This document shows positions 11,376 through 22,792 of a stretch of 64,000 nucleotides of DNA, one piece after another. Below the pieces are notes generated by a model. That model saw only the letters and a program-made list of their open reading frames with translations. It was not told where the DNA came from and ran no database searches. Position 1 is the first letter of the stretch. Every line of letters begins with the position of its first letter. The stretch is taken from contig NC_134537.1 in NCBI RefSeq assembly GCF_050624435.1, positions 125,154,086 to 125,218,085 of the forward strand, read 5' to 3'. This DNA comes from Tenrec ecaudatus (lineage: Eukaryota; Chordata; Mammalia; Afrosoricida; Tenrecidae). The translations under genes and the position numbers were made by a program.

Positions 11376-12290
11376 TTTTTTAAATTTATTATTAATTGGG
11401 ATTTAAATACATAGATCATATAATTCTATGGTTCCATCAAGTCAAATATAATTGTACAATTGCCACTACAATCAGTCTCTGGACATTATTTTTCTCCATG
11501 AACTTCTTCACATCATCTTCCTTTTACCACCCCACCACCACTGTACCCACCTCCCCCAAAAACCCTTTTTTCTACTTGCTGTTCTTATAAATTCATCAAT
11601 CCTGGGTTTCATATACTGAAAACACATAACACAACTTCTAGAAGATGACCTCCAATGACATACACCTCTGCGATACACCATAATAGGAACAAACAAAAAC
11701 CAATCAAAACAATACAAACCAAAAATAGAGGAAAATTTGGAAACCAGATCAGGTTCAGCCTGCATCATAAGGGGAATCTACTGACAAAGTTTTAACTGTT
11801 CAAGTCAGATTTAGGCCTTTGATCCTCCATACTCATCTCTCCCCAGCACTCTGTTTAGTGACCACTGTCTTCCCATCCCCCAATTTTAGATCAGGGGAGG
11901 TCTCCTGAGGCTTACTTCCTAGTAGTTCCACAAATGGATCTTGGGCTTTCACTGTCGTCCATCACCTTCTGCTCACCTTTATCTCACATTTTAGGCTCTG
12001 ATAGTAATCCTTCCTTCAACTTCAAATTATATGTATTACAATCCTTCAGTGACTGATGATGGTGAGCTTCTTCCATGTGGATTTAGTTGGCATCTCACTT
12101 AGATGGTTACATGTTTGGAGACAAGTCTTTAACCCCAGATGCTATTTTCTTTTCTTTTATCAGATGCTATTTTATCTGCTAGCCGGGCGCCACCTAAATT
12201 ATTTGCCACATTTTGCTATCGCACCGTATCTTCTGTGTGCCCTTCCTGAGGGCGAGAGTATCGACAATGTCATGATGTAAGAACTAAATG
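11376..12290 (-). mobile_element. L1 3' region, antisense, copy 1
   Basis: It starts with T-rich 'tttttttaaatttattatta', the reverse of an A-rich 3' end, and its first ~300 bases align with the start of the longer antisense L1 at 12343 ('ttcatcaatcctgggtttcat' vs 'ttcgtcagtcttgggtttcat'). The right part (12060-12240, 'gcttcttccatgtgg ... agccgggcgccacc') resembles the reverse of the family A middle region. No open frame of note. Confidence 0.6.
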
Positions 12291-12342
12291 TTCTTAAGTT
12301 GGTGCTAGGATTTAGTGCAAGTTCAAAACCCATTTCTGGACC

Positions 12343-14640
12343 TATGCTTTTTTTTCTTTTAATTTGTTATTACTTGGGAGTTAATACATACGTCATATCA
12401 TTCCATAGTTAAATCACATCAAACAGAATTGTATGATTGCTTCCATTCTCAGTCTCCAAACATACTTTTCCTTCCTGGATTCCTTGATGTCATCTCCCTT
12501 TTATTCCATCTCCCCCCACTCCCCAAACCTTTGTTTGATTTGCTGTCACTATAGGTTCGTCAGTCTTGGGTTTCATTTATTGAAAAATAGACAACGCAAC
12601 TTCAAGAGTGATCCTCAATGGCATAGTACCTCTGAGATACATCCTAATATGAACAGAGCATAAACAAAATAAAGCAGAATGTCTGTCACCAAATTGCTGA
12701 AATGATACGTATCTTAATATAGCATGTAGAGCGCGTATGTAGCAAGACCTTGTTTGTTTGCTAACCACCAATGCACCACTATTGATACAGCTGTCTTCTG
12801 CTTCCTCAGACACCATGTATTTCCCGACGTAAGTCCTCAGGTTATAAGTGTCTCTGAGGTACAGTCCAGTTCACCCAGTGGAGTGCCCGCAGGGGGTCTC
12901 TCCAATGCAGCCTCTGGAGCATGCCGTGTGCCCCAAAGATCCAGGTTTCTGTGTCCGGCACCCGGTATGGATCCACAGACTACCCGTAGAGTCTGAGTTC
13001 AATGTTGCCCACCCACTGCACACCACCAAATACACTCCCTAGCTAGTGTCCCCCAAAGCATCCTCAGTCCCTCCTCCCCCCACCTGGAAGTCAGCCCTCC
13101 CTCCCTTCCCACCAACAGACATGCACCTTTGCGCCCCCAAATGTTACTCCTATCAGTAAGCTTCATCCCTTTTACAGGGCCGCCTCCCTCTCGGGGGACT
13201 TCAACACAGATCCACATGGCAACCACTCAGCAGACAACATTCCACCCCCCTCCGCTTCTACCACCACCACCATTTGATCCCACCTGTTGTGAGGTGTCCT
13301 CCAGCCAAGTGACCTACACTCTACTCACCTAGAGTTGATAGTGTATAATTCTTGGGCACAGGTCAGGCTCTACCAGGCTGTCTGGCCCCCTAGCCAGAGA
13401 CTGGATGCCCTACAAGTTGGGTCTCGTGTCTCCTCAGCTGCTTGTTCCTACTGCAGTGGACTCACAGCATTGGCCTTTTGGGACTTGACTAAATTTGCTC
13501 AGCATAACGTCTTCCAGATCCTGTGGGCTCTCTTTTTCTCATTGAATGAAGTCTTTCGATGAACGCATGTTTTATTTGTAATGGGTCCCACTCATCTATT
13601 TTATCTTCCACGGAGTGTGTTTCCTTTGTTATCTCTGATACACCATGTATTCCCTGCACTAGGGCTCCTAGCTCTGTCCTCAATGTTCTCACGGATGATC
13701 CTGATAGCTTTGGGTTTTACATTTAACTCTTTAATCCACCTTGAGTTTGTTTTTGTCCATGGGGTGAGATAAGAGTCTTGTTTCATTCTTCAAGTGGATA
13801 TCCAGATTTTCCAACACCAGTTATATAAGAGGGCATATGATTTTTTTGGCCTTTGTCAAAAATCAGTTGTCTGAAAATAATAATTTATAAATTATCAAGG
13901 TTTCATGAAAGAGGGGGTAGTAGGAAGAGAGGGGAAAAAATGAGGACCTGATGCCAGGAGCTTAAGTGGAGAGCAAATGTTTTGAGAATGATGAGGGCAA
14001 TGAATGTACAGATGTGCTTTACACAATTGATTTATGTATGGATTGTGATAAGAGTTGTATGAGTCCCTAATGAAATGATTTTTAAAAATCAGTTGTCTGT
14101 TTGAGGATGTTTTGATTTCTGAGTTTTCTGTCCTGATCCATTGTTCTGTGTCTGTCATTATACCAGTACCAGGCTGTTTGGGACAACTGTGGCTGTATGG
14201 TTTTGAGGTCAGGTAGTTCAAGACCACCTGCTTACTTCTTCTTTTTGAGGAGTACTTTGCCTATCCTGGGCTTTTTTCCTTGCCATATGAAATTAGTGAT
14301 TCATTTTTTCCATTTACTTAAAGAAGATGCTGGAGTTTGGATTGGGATTGCATTGAATTTGTAGATTGATTTAGGTAGTATTGACATTTTCACAATATTG
14401 AGTCTTCTGATCCATGAACATGGAATATTCTTCCATTTATATAGATCCCTTTTCATTTCTTGTAGTAATGTTCTGTAGTTTTCTTCATGTAGGTCTTTTG
14501 GGGTTTTTATGTTAGTTTTTTTCCTAGGTATTTCAGCCTTTGCAAACTCTTCTTGATCATATTGAGAACTTCCTGAACTGCTATGGTATTGACCTTTAGA
14601 TAACCTTAATATGGTGACCAATTCCCTAGCTGAACTACCA
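12343..14640 (-). mobile_element. L1 3' region plus ORF2 C-terminal part, antisense
   Basis: From the T-rich 3' end near 12343 the element extends rightwards (upstream in element sense) through a C-rich 3' UTR (12900-13330) into ORF2. On the minus strand 13489-13786 and 14301-14621 encode L1 ORF2 blocks of the '[16 protein letters not shown]', 'KIDEWDPLQIK' and '[24 protein letters not shown]' type. Frames shift and stops occur, so it is inactive. A family A fragment interrupts it at 13874-14083. The 5' boundary near 14640 is approximate. Confidence 0.8.
13874..14083 (+). mobile_element. 5'-truncated family A insertion with 16-bp TSD
   Basis: A 210-bp family A 3' end ('aataataatttataaattat' to 'ccctaatgaaatgattt') splits the antisense L1. 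The 16-base direct repeat 'aaaaatcagttgtctg' occurs at 13858-13873 and 14084-14099, and the L1 continues in register across it. This directly proves mobility of family A by target-primed retrotransposition. Confidence 0.92.
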
Positions 14641-15424
14641 GGGGATTAATCCTATTGAGAGAATTTTCAAGCCATTAATTGGACAGAAATTTCAAGCTAA
14701 TCCCTTGTAAGATAGTAGCTTAGACAATTGTGTGGGAGTTACAAGATCATGTGAAGAAAGGCCACTGGGAAGCAATTTATTGCACTGCAGGGAGCAAGGT
14801 GCTTTTGCAGTAGTTTGACTGAGAGTGATGGAGGCTGAACTATAACAGTAGATGATAGATAGCTGGATCAATTTAGGGCATATCTTGGAAATAAAAGAGA
14901 CAGAAAATGCTCTTAGGTTAAATAGAATGGGGAAGAAAGAAAGAAAAATTAAAGATAATTCTTGGATATTTTGTCTTTACTACTGAATGAATACAATATT
15001 ATCTCGAATTAGGGTAAGCTATGAGGGAGAGAGCTGTTCTAGACGAGTCAGAACTATGCTTGGGTCTTTAAAAAATATCTCTGAGATGTACTGATTTCCA
15101 TTTTACCTCGTTGGCTCCGTTTCCTCAGTCTTTTCTGTTGGTTTCTCCTCATCTCAATCTCTTTACATTGGAGGGCTCTAAGCTCCATCCGTGGACCTCT
15201 TCTCTATCCGTCCCACACTCACTCCATTGGTGACTTCTAGTCCCAAGGATTTATGGCCCACTTATATGAGAATGTTTCTCAAATGTTAAGTTCCAAGCAA
15301 GTCCTAGCCTATGAACTCCAGAACCTTATATCCAACTGCCTACTCAACAACTCTGCTTTGTCTAATAGACAACTAAAACATGCCTCCAGAATTAGGGCTG
15401 ACAGATAAAAGTAGAGGATGCCAT
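14641..15424. other. No recognised feature
   Basis: About 780 bases of unassigned sequence. The last ~45 bases may be part of the 5' end of the following family A copy. Confidence 0.4.
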
Positions 15425-16022
15425 CAAAGCACAAAACATCACATCATTGAGTGCTCACCTCCCCGATACAATCGCTGAGGACAAATGAGTGCATAAGCAA
15501 ATGTGGTGAAGAAGGCTGATGGTGCCTAGCTATCATAAGATATAGCATCTGGGGTCTTAAAGGCTTGAAGGTGAACAAGCAGCCATCGAGCTCAGAAGCA
15601 TCAAAGCCCACATGGAAGAAGCACACCAGCCTGTGCGATCATGAGGTGTCGAAGGGATCAATATCAGGCATCCGCAGAACAAAAAATCATATCATAGCGA
15701 ATGAGGGGGGCGGGGAGTGCAGACTGGAGACCCAAAGCCCATCTGTAGGCCACTGGATATCCCCTTACCAAAGGGTCTCGGGGAGGAGGCACACTGGTCG
15801 GGTGCAGGGTAGCAACAATGAAACATACAACTTTCCTCTAGTTCCTAAATGCTTCCTCCCCCCTCACTATCATGATCTCAATTCTACCTTACAAATCTGG
15901 CTAGACCAGAGGATGTACGCTGGTACAGATAGGAACTGGAAACATAGGGAATCCAGGACAGATGATCCCTTCAGGACCAGTGGTGAGAGTGGTGATACCG
16001 GGAGGGTAGAGGGAAGAGGAGC
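15400..16022 (+). mobile_element. Family A copy, 3' end missing
   Basis: It carries the middle section ('tcttaaaggcttgaaggtga', 'agcccatctgtaggccac', 'aatccaggacagatgatccc') in the standard order. It starts with a rearranged segment also seen at the start of 51353-52400, suggesting a subfamily. The usual terminal 'caagtagaaagc...' part is absent; sequence changes near 16022. Confidence 0.8.
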
Positions 16023-16558
16023 CACCAGTGGAGGGTTTTTGAGTTCCTGCCTGAAGTGCTGTAGACCAAGCCACAGCAAGACTAGAGGGAGCAGAGCAGC
16101 AGAGCCGTAGAGACCGTGCCATGTGGCAGTGAGGCGGAGCAACAGGCTGGTTTTCCAGCCCCATGAGGCAAAGGCCAAGGGACCACATAACAGCGAGACT
16201 GAGGACCAGAGAGAGAGACTTGGCTACTGGCTGAGGGGAGGTCCTACTGTGGACCAATGACTGTACCCTTAAAGTTTTCTGATCCTGGCTTTTGATAGCC
16301 TATTCACATTCCTCATAGGCTCCAATATTCCTGGGTATCACGGTGAGTTCTCTGTGGCCATTGTCATGACTTAGCGAACCTAGCAGGGAAGGAGCGTGTG
16401 GTGGGAGGGAGGGTCGGTATCAGAATGTCTGACTCTCTGCCTGTGACAATCAGCCTTGCTGGTGAGGAGCTGGATTCCCCTTCTCTGTGTAGCCTGAGGA
16501 GTCTGACATGGCCCCGGGGACATTTTCCCACTGCCTCTCCCCTGGGTGGGCTAGGAGT
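16023..16558. other. Unclassified, possibly LTR-derived
   Basis: Moderately GC-rich sequence between family A and the (CA)n tract, with no recognised gene. Its style ('aagttttctgatcctggctt ... gaggagctggattcccc') suggests an interspersed repeat, but I cannot name it. Confidence 0.3.
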
Positions 16559-16559
16559 A

Positions 16560-16560
<1 letters not shown>

Positions 16561-16597
<37 letters not shown>
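16561..16597 (+). repeat. (CA)n microsatellite
   Basis: About 18 uninterrupted CA units, directly visible. Confidence 0.97.
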
Positions 16598-16601
<4 letters not shown>

Positions 16602-16715
16602 CCTGTGGGCAAAGCTATTCATATTGCAGGTCAATGGTTTGAAAGAATTGATAGAAGCCCAGTCATCTTGGAGACTCAAAAAGACTAAAATATGGCTTTA
16701 GGGCTCTCACTGTAG

Positions 16716-16848
16716 AAAAGGGCTCAAGTAGAAAGCAAATGTTTTGAGACTGATGATGGCAACAAATTTGCAAATGTACTGGACACAATGGATGGATGTA
16801 TAGATTGAGAGAAGCGTTGTGCGAGCCCGCAATGAAATGCTTAAAAAA
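16716..16848 (+). mobile_element. Family A 3' fragment
   Basis: 'agggctcaagtagaaagcaa', 'ttttgagactgatgatggca' and the closing 'cgcaatgaaatgcttaaaaa' match the family A terminus. Confidence 0.85.
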
Positions 16849-16865
16849 ATAACACAAAACAAAAA

Positions 16866-17076
16866 ATCAAACCCACTGCCGTGGAGTCAATGCTGACTCA
16901 TAGTGACCCTACAGGACAGGGAAGAGCTGCTCCTGAGGGTTTCCAAGCCTGTCACTCTTTACGGGAGTAGAAAGCCTCATCTTTCTCCTGAGGAGCAGCT
17001 AGTGGTTTCAAACTGCTGACTTTAAGGTTAGCAATCCAACTCATACGTGACAACTCTGCCACCAGGGTTCCCTTCC
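16866..17076 (-). mobile_element. AfroSINE, antisense, near full length
   Basis: 'aacccactgccgtggagtca', 'gactcatagtgaccctacag', 'ggagtagaaagcctcatctt', 'tggtttcaaactgctgactt' and 'gccaccagggttccc' appear in reverse AfroSINE order. One of the best-preserved copies here. Confidence 0.9.
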
Positions 17077-17319
17077 TCCAACCTAGTGCTCGGGGTTTAA
17101 GCTCTAGTACGAAGTAAAGGGTTGGTTAGACAAATGTGGAATTTCATGGAGTTATCAGGGCTGGGGGAGTTCCTGAATGGCTCATAGGTAATGCTCTCAG
17201 ATGCTAACCAAAGGGAATGGGGTCTACGCAGAAGTGCCTCCAAATTTAAAACTCCGTGGAACACTGTTCTACTCTGACAATATGTTCATGATATGTTAAT
17301 TCTGTTCTACTCTGTAAAT
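17077..17319. other. Probable degraded SINE/L1 junction
   Basis: Unassigned sequence; 'gctcataggtaatgctctcagatgctaac' is suggestive of another degraded AfroSINE head. Confidence 0.3.
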
Positions 17320-18010
17320 ATGTAAAACCATTGGGGAAAACAATGCGGCGCTACCTAAACAACTGGAATAGAAATCTCATACAATTCAATGCCTCTGCCA
17401 GGCATATCCTCTAAAGAACTGAGAGACATAACACTAACAGATGCATGCACCCCAAATTCATCACAGTACTGTTGACAATAGCAAGAATTGGAAACAGCCC
17501 CAAAACCCCATCCATAGAAGAATGAATTAAAAACAACTGTAGTACGTGAATACTATGCATCGCTAAAAAAACATTGATGAAGCCACGAAGCAGCTTACTA
17601 TATGGATGGACCTGGAGAACATTATGTGGTGTAGAGTTAGTCAATCACAAAAGGACAGATATTGTATGAGGATATTATTATTATATAATATATAAATATT
17701 ATTAACAACTATAAAGATAAACACCTAAAAAAAAGACTGCATATCAAAGGGAACAGACTTTGGAAGTGCCCAAGGGAGGGCGGGAGGGCAAGGATGGAAA
17801 AATTAACCAACATACTAATAGTTGAGAATCATGGACTTGGGAGTAAAGAGGATGAACGCCCATAGGAAGGAGAAGAGAGCTCAGGGGAGGGTGGGTGGGG
17901 CAGAATGTGGGGGTAGATGTGTGGTTTGAACTGTTGAATTCAGAGTGGATAGTCTGAAATGTAAATTCCTACCTAATCCACAACAAATAAAAATAAAACC
18001 AAGTTATAGT
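17320..18010 (+). mobile_element. L1 3' end, sense
   Basis: The order 'caatgcggcgctacctaaac ... gttgacaatagcaagaattg ... acaaaaggacagatattgta' is the typical end of eutherian L1 ORF2 and its 3' region, degraded by many substitutions. It closes with an A-rich 'aataaaaataaaacc' tail. Confidence 0.75.
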
Positions 18011-18127
18011 CTGGAAAAAAATAAAGAAAGAAAGCCGTTATTGCATGTCACCACTCATGAGAGTATGTAGATGAACTTGTCTAGGAGTCCTAGGATAATT
18101 AGAGGTCAGAAGTAAATGAAAGATGAA

Positions 18128-18258
18128 TGAGTGTGTGATGGTCCAGTTTTCTGTCAGCTTGAGTGGGCCAGGATTCTCCCATGATGAGAAATAACTCAGT
18201 GTAGTCAACGCCATGATGGGCGCTGTGACGCAGCTAAGATGCTGTGGGGAAAATGTGG
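18128..18258 (+). mobile_element. Possible LTR head fragment
   Basis: 'gtgtgatggtccagttttctgtcagcttg' followed by 'tgggccaggattctc' resembles the head of the diverged LTR-like repeat at 25693. Only about 130 bases are present. Confidence 0.35.
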
Positions 18259-18793
18259 TTGTTAGCCATCGAGTTGATTCCAACTCACAGTGACCCCATG
18301 GACCAAGAACAAACACTGTCTAGTCCTGTCCCTCACAACTGGTGTTGCGTTTGAGCCCATTGTTGCAGCCAATGTGTCAGTCCATTTCATCAAGAGTCTT
18401 CCTCTTTTTGCCACTTCTACGTTGTACAAAACATGATGTCCGTGACTGGTCTCCTGATACCATGTCCTAATTCTCCCCATCCTTGCTTCTAAGGAGCCTT
18501 CTGGCTGTCCTTCTTCCAGGACAGATTTTTCTTTCTTGTTCTTTTGGCGTCCAAGATATTTTCAACATTCGTCACCAGCACTGTAATTCAAACACAACCA
18601 TCCTTCTTTGCTGTTCCTTATTCTAGGTCCAACTTTCATATGTATACGATGCAATTGAAAATACCATGGCTGGACTCATTTAGTCTCAAAGTAAAATCCT
18701 GGCTTTGCCACACTTTATTTATTATTATTTTCAATGGTCAAGTCACTTCTCAACACTTTAAATAGGTCTTGTTCAGATTTACTCAATGTAATG

Positions 18794-18996
18794 CAGCGGT
18801 TCTCAACCTGGGGGTCGAACGACCCTTTCACGGGAGTGACCTAATACATCCTGCATATCGGATATTTACATGCCAATTCATAACAGCTAAATTACAGTTA
18901 TGAAGTAGCAACAAAAATAATGTTGTGGTTGGGGGTCACCACAACATGAGGAACTGTATGAAAGGGTCGAGGCATTGGGATGGTTGAGAACCACTG
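18794..18996. mobile_element. SPIN/URR1-type non-autonomous hAT transposon, 203 bp
   Basis: Terminal inverted repeats are 'cagcggttctcaacc' and, reversed at the right end, 'cagtggttctcaacc'. The interior 'tatgaagtagcaac' and 'ggggtcaccacaacatgagg' matches the rodent URR1/SPIN element as I know it. An 8-bp target duplication is seen with one mismatch: 'atgtaatg' (18786-18793) and 'atataatg' (18997-19004). It interrupts the antisense RTE. It codes for nothing; an autonomous hAT transposase must have moved it. Confidence 0.9.
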
Positions 18997-19221
18997 ATAT
19001 AATGTGTGGTGCAGGTTCTTGATTGCTGCTCTCATTAGCATTGATTGCGGATCAATGCAAGATGAAATTCTTGACAACCTCAACCTTTTCTCCATTTATC
19101 CTAATTCTACTTATTGGTCTAGTTGAGAGGATTTTTGTTTTCTTTATACTAAGTTGTACTCCATATCAAAGGCTGCAATTTTTTATCTTCATCAATTAGT
19201 GCTTCAAGAACTCCTACTTTC

Positions 19222-20690
19222 CTCCTAAAGGTCAACAAACAGACCTTGAACTACTTATAGGCTTTTCTTTTTGTCATTCTTTTTTAATCTTTGTTGTTTT
19301 CTTTTCTTTTGTTGCTTTGTTTTGCTCTCTCTTGTTTTGTGCTTATTGTCTCTGCATGTCTATCTAGATAAGATAGGCAGGATAAACAATCCAGAGGAGA
19401 AAACAACTGATGGTTCCCTGGACTGATGGTTCCAGGGGGACATGAGAGAGAGGGAGGTGGGACAAAGCAAGTGGGTGTTAACAAACCCAGGGATAAGAGA
19501 ACAATAAGTGATCTAAAATCGATGGTGAGGAGGGTGTAGGAGGCAATGTAACAGAGAGGAATTACTGAAATCCAAATGAAGGTTAAACATGATAGTGGGA
19601 TAAGAGGAAAGTGAAAGGAAATAGAGAAAAGAACTAGGAGGCAAAAGGCATTTATAGAGGTCTAAATACAGGTATGTGCATATGTAAATATATTTATATG
19701 TGACAAAAGGGAAATAGATCTATGTAAATATATTTATAGATTTAGTATTAAGGTAGAAGATGGACATTGGGCCTCTACTCAGGTACTCCCTCAATGCAAG
19801 AACACTGTTCTAATAACCTGGCATGCCATGATGCTCACCTTCCTAATATAATTGCTGAAGACAAAGTGGGTGCATAAGCAAATGTGGTGAAGAAAGCTGA
19901 TGGTGCCTAGTTATCATAAGACATAGCATCTGGGGTCTTAAAGGCTTGAAAATAAACAAGCAGCCATCTAGCTGAGAAGCAACAAAGCCCACATAGAAGA
20001 AGAACACCAGCCTGTGTGATCTTGAGGTGTGGACAGGATCAGGTATCTGGCACCAAAGACCCAGAACAAAAATCATATCATTGCCAATGAAGGATAGTGC
20101 GGAGTAGATACCCAAAGCCCATCTGTAGGCAAGTGGAAATCCCTTTACAGAAGGGTCACAAGGAAGAGATGAGCCAGTCAGGGTGCAGTATAGCACCGTT
20201 GAAACATACAACTTTCCTCTAGTTCTTTAATGCTTCCTTCCCCCTACTTTGTGACTCCCCAATTCTACCTTAAAAATCTGGCTAAACCAGAGCACGTACA
20301 GATAAGAGCTGGAAAAACAGGGAATCCAGGACAGATAAATCTCTGAGAAACATTATTGAGAGTAGAGATACCAGGAGTGGAAGGGGAAACTGATCACAAT
20401 GATCTACATATAACCCCGTCCTAGGAAAACGGACAACAGAAAACTGGATGAAGGAAGACATCGGTCAGTGTAAGACATGAAAAAATAATAATAATTTATA
20501 AATTATCAAGGATTCGTGAGGGAGAGAGAGAAGGTGGGGGAAAAATGAGGAGCTGATACCAAGGGCTCAAGTAGAAAGAAAATGTTTTAAAAATAAGGAT
20601 GGCAACAATGTTTGAATGTGCTTGACACAATGGATGGAATGATTGTGATAAGACTTGTAAGAGCCCCAATAAAATGATTTAAAAAAAAAA
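19222..20690 (+). mobile_element. Family A insertion in RTE, with imperfect TSD
   Basis: It starts near 'ctcctaaaggtcaacaaaca' and has all family A sections to the 'ccaataaaatgattt' end and A12 tail. Flanks are 'aagaactcctactttc' (19206-19221) and 'aagaactactttc' (20691-20703), a target duplication that differs by a 3-base gap. RTE sequence continues across. Confidence 0.88.
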
Positions 20691-21198
20691 AAGAACTACT
20701 TTCAGCAAGCAAGGTTGTATCATCTGCATATCTAGGTCTGAACAACTAGCAGCTCCCTGTCAATGTACTGCTGCAACCATTGTTGGATGATAATGAGCAG
20801 AATTTTACTTGCATGTGATACTGATGATATTGTTCTATAGTTTAAGCCTTATACTGGGTCGTCTTTCTTAGGAATGGATACAAATATGAACCTCTTCCAG
20901 TCAGTTGGCCCAGTAGACGATTGTCAAATTTCCTGGCATAGATAGTAAGTGCTTTTAGCGCTTCATCAGCTGTTGAAACATTTCCGTTGGTATTTTATCA
21001 ATTCCCGGAGCCTTGGTTTGGGCTAAGGCTTTCAGTGCAGCTTGAACTTCCTTCAGCATCACGGGTTGTTGCTCATATGCTACCTCTTGAAATGGTGGGA
21101 GGTTGACTAATTCTTTTGGGTACAGTGATTCTTGAGTGTTCTTTCCACCTTCTTTTGATGTTTCCTGCATCATCCAATATTTTGCCCATAGAATCTTT

Positions 21199-21284
21199 CT
21201 TTTTCTTTCTTCCTTCCTTCCTTCCTTCCTTCCTTCCTTCCTTCCTTCCTTCCTTCCTTCCTTTCTTTCTTTCTTTCTTTCTAA
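21199..21284 (+). repeat. (TTCC)n/(TTTC)n microsatellite
   Basis: About 16 TTCC units flanked by TTTC units, inside the antisense RTE. Open frames across it are composition artefacts. Confidence 0.97.
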
Positions 21285-22024
21285 CAATCTTGGAACTCAA
21301 AGTCTGAATTTTTCTTTATTGTTCTTTCGGTTTGCTAAATGTGTTCTTCCTTTTTTTGTTTTCGAGTTCTAGGTCTTTGCACATCTCATTTCTAATATTT
21401 TACTTTTATCTTCATGAGCAGTCCTTCGACGTGTTCTGTTGGGTTCTTCTAGTTCGTAGTTTCTTCCATTCGCCGTAGTTACTCTATGATTAAGAGCAAG
21501 GCCAGTTCTCTTCTTTCCTTTCTTCCCTGCTCTTTTAAATGACCTGATGTTGTTCTTGATGTCATCCCACAGCTCATCAGGTCTTCTGTCAACTGTGTTC
21601 TGTGCAGCAATTCTATACTTGAGATGTTCTCAAAATTCAGGAGGGATAGACTCAGTGCCATATTTTGTGGATGTGATTTCATTTTCTTCAGCTTCAACCT
21701 GAACTTAGATAGGAGTAATTGATGGTCTGTTCCAGAGTTGGCTCCTAGTCTCATTTTAGCTTCGGATACTGAGTTTCTCCATTGTCTTTCCCAATGGATG
21801 TAGTCAATTGGATTTCTGTTTTCCCTCTGGAAAAGTCCATGTATAGTCTTCATTTGTGTTGTTGAAAATGGAATTTGCAATGAAGAAGTTGTTGGTCTTG
21901 CAAAATTCTACTATGTGACTTCAAACTTCATTTCTATCACCTTCGCCATATTTTCCAACTACTATTCCTTCCTCTTTGTCTCCAACTTTTGCATTCAAGT
22001 TGCCAGTAATTATCAATGCATCCT

Positions 22025-22790
22025 GAGTGGTATCACAGGAACACCAAGCCATCTCAGTATGGCAAAGTGAAAACAAGTGGTGGTGTGAGAAGAATCGACC
22101 TCCTTAATCTGGTCACAGCCTTTATACAATGGAAGGTTTCATTCAAAGTGTGGTCTACTCTTAGTATAAATGGACAGCGTGTGGAAGCTAGCTCACTGCT
22201 GGATTTGGATCCTGCATCTCATTCACTGACCTCCTGTTACACAGCCCACTGATCCCAGGAGCCATCGGCAACCTGCTGACCTAGGATTAAGGCAGCTGGC
22301 CTCAGATGCACTTAGCTGCCGCCACCATCTTATGATCTTCCTACTTCGTCTCCCTGTTTCTTGTGCCTCGGTCCCAGCAGCTACAGGGGTCACGAGAACC
22401 TTCCAACTTTCCTCTGACCCTGGACTTGAACTGAACTGGATTTATCCACTTCTACATCGGTGTGAGTCATTTTTTAATATAAATCCCTTTCTATATACAT
22501 GCATATAAGGATGTGACTGGTTAAAACCCAGCGGCACAATTGCAGCAGCCCTGGTGATAGAAGGAAAATCAGGACAGCCTAGAATCGTGTATGGGAAGAA
22601 AGTGTTTGAAGGAAGAGCGCCGTGAACTGAATTGAATCCTACTGAGAGAAAATGAAACACACCCTAAGCTGTTGCTGAATTTGGTGACCTACAGGTAATT
22701 ATAAACTACAGGTGTAAATATTTCTTGGAAAAGAAAGAGGGGAAGAAATCACAGTTGTAAATGCCACTGGCCTAAGGCTGCACTTAGAAT
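22025..22790. other. Unclassified, possible degraded LTR at 22100-22490
   Basis: Text such as 'ggatttggatcctgcatctc' and 'tttaatataaatccctttct' resembles the diverged LTR-like repeat at 25693-26190, but alignment by eye is weak. Confidence 0.3.
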
Positions 22791-22792
22791 AA

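Larger units (their letters stand above)
18262..22024 (-). mobile_element. RTE-type LINE, near full-length ORF region, antisense, broken
   Basis: Read on the minus strand from right to left: endonuclease part ('DNYWQLECKSW'-like near 21960-22015), then 'RLGANSGTDHQLLLSKFRLKLKKM' (in 21479-21880), then the linker and RT entry 'LKALAQTKAPGIDKIPTEMFQQL' (in 20955-21287), continuing to the 3' end at 18262. Both conserved blocks are characteristic of RTE/BovB-clade elements. It has several stops and shifts, a TTCC expansion (21199-21284), a SPIN insertion (18794-18996) and a 1.5-kb family A insertion (19222-20690). The segments between insertions join in element order, so I treat them as one original copy, about 2.1 kb without the insertions. 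Part of the RT seems deleted. Confidence 0.85.

Noticed and set aside
15565-16110. 181-codon plus-strand frame
   Set aside because: It coincides with a family A repeat; related copies do not keep the frame open over the same length.
16364-16688. Open frames on both strands around the (CA)n tract
   Set aside because: Low-complexity His-Thr or Val-Cys translation of a microsatellite.
21073-21372. Open frames rich in Lys-Glu-Gly-Arg or Phe-Leu-Pro-Ser
   Set aside because: Translation of the (TTCC)n microsatellite inside a dead RTE.
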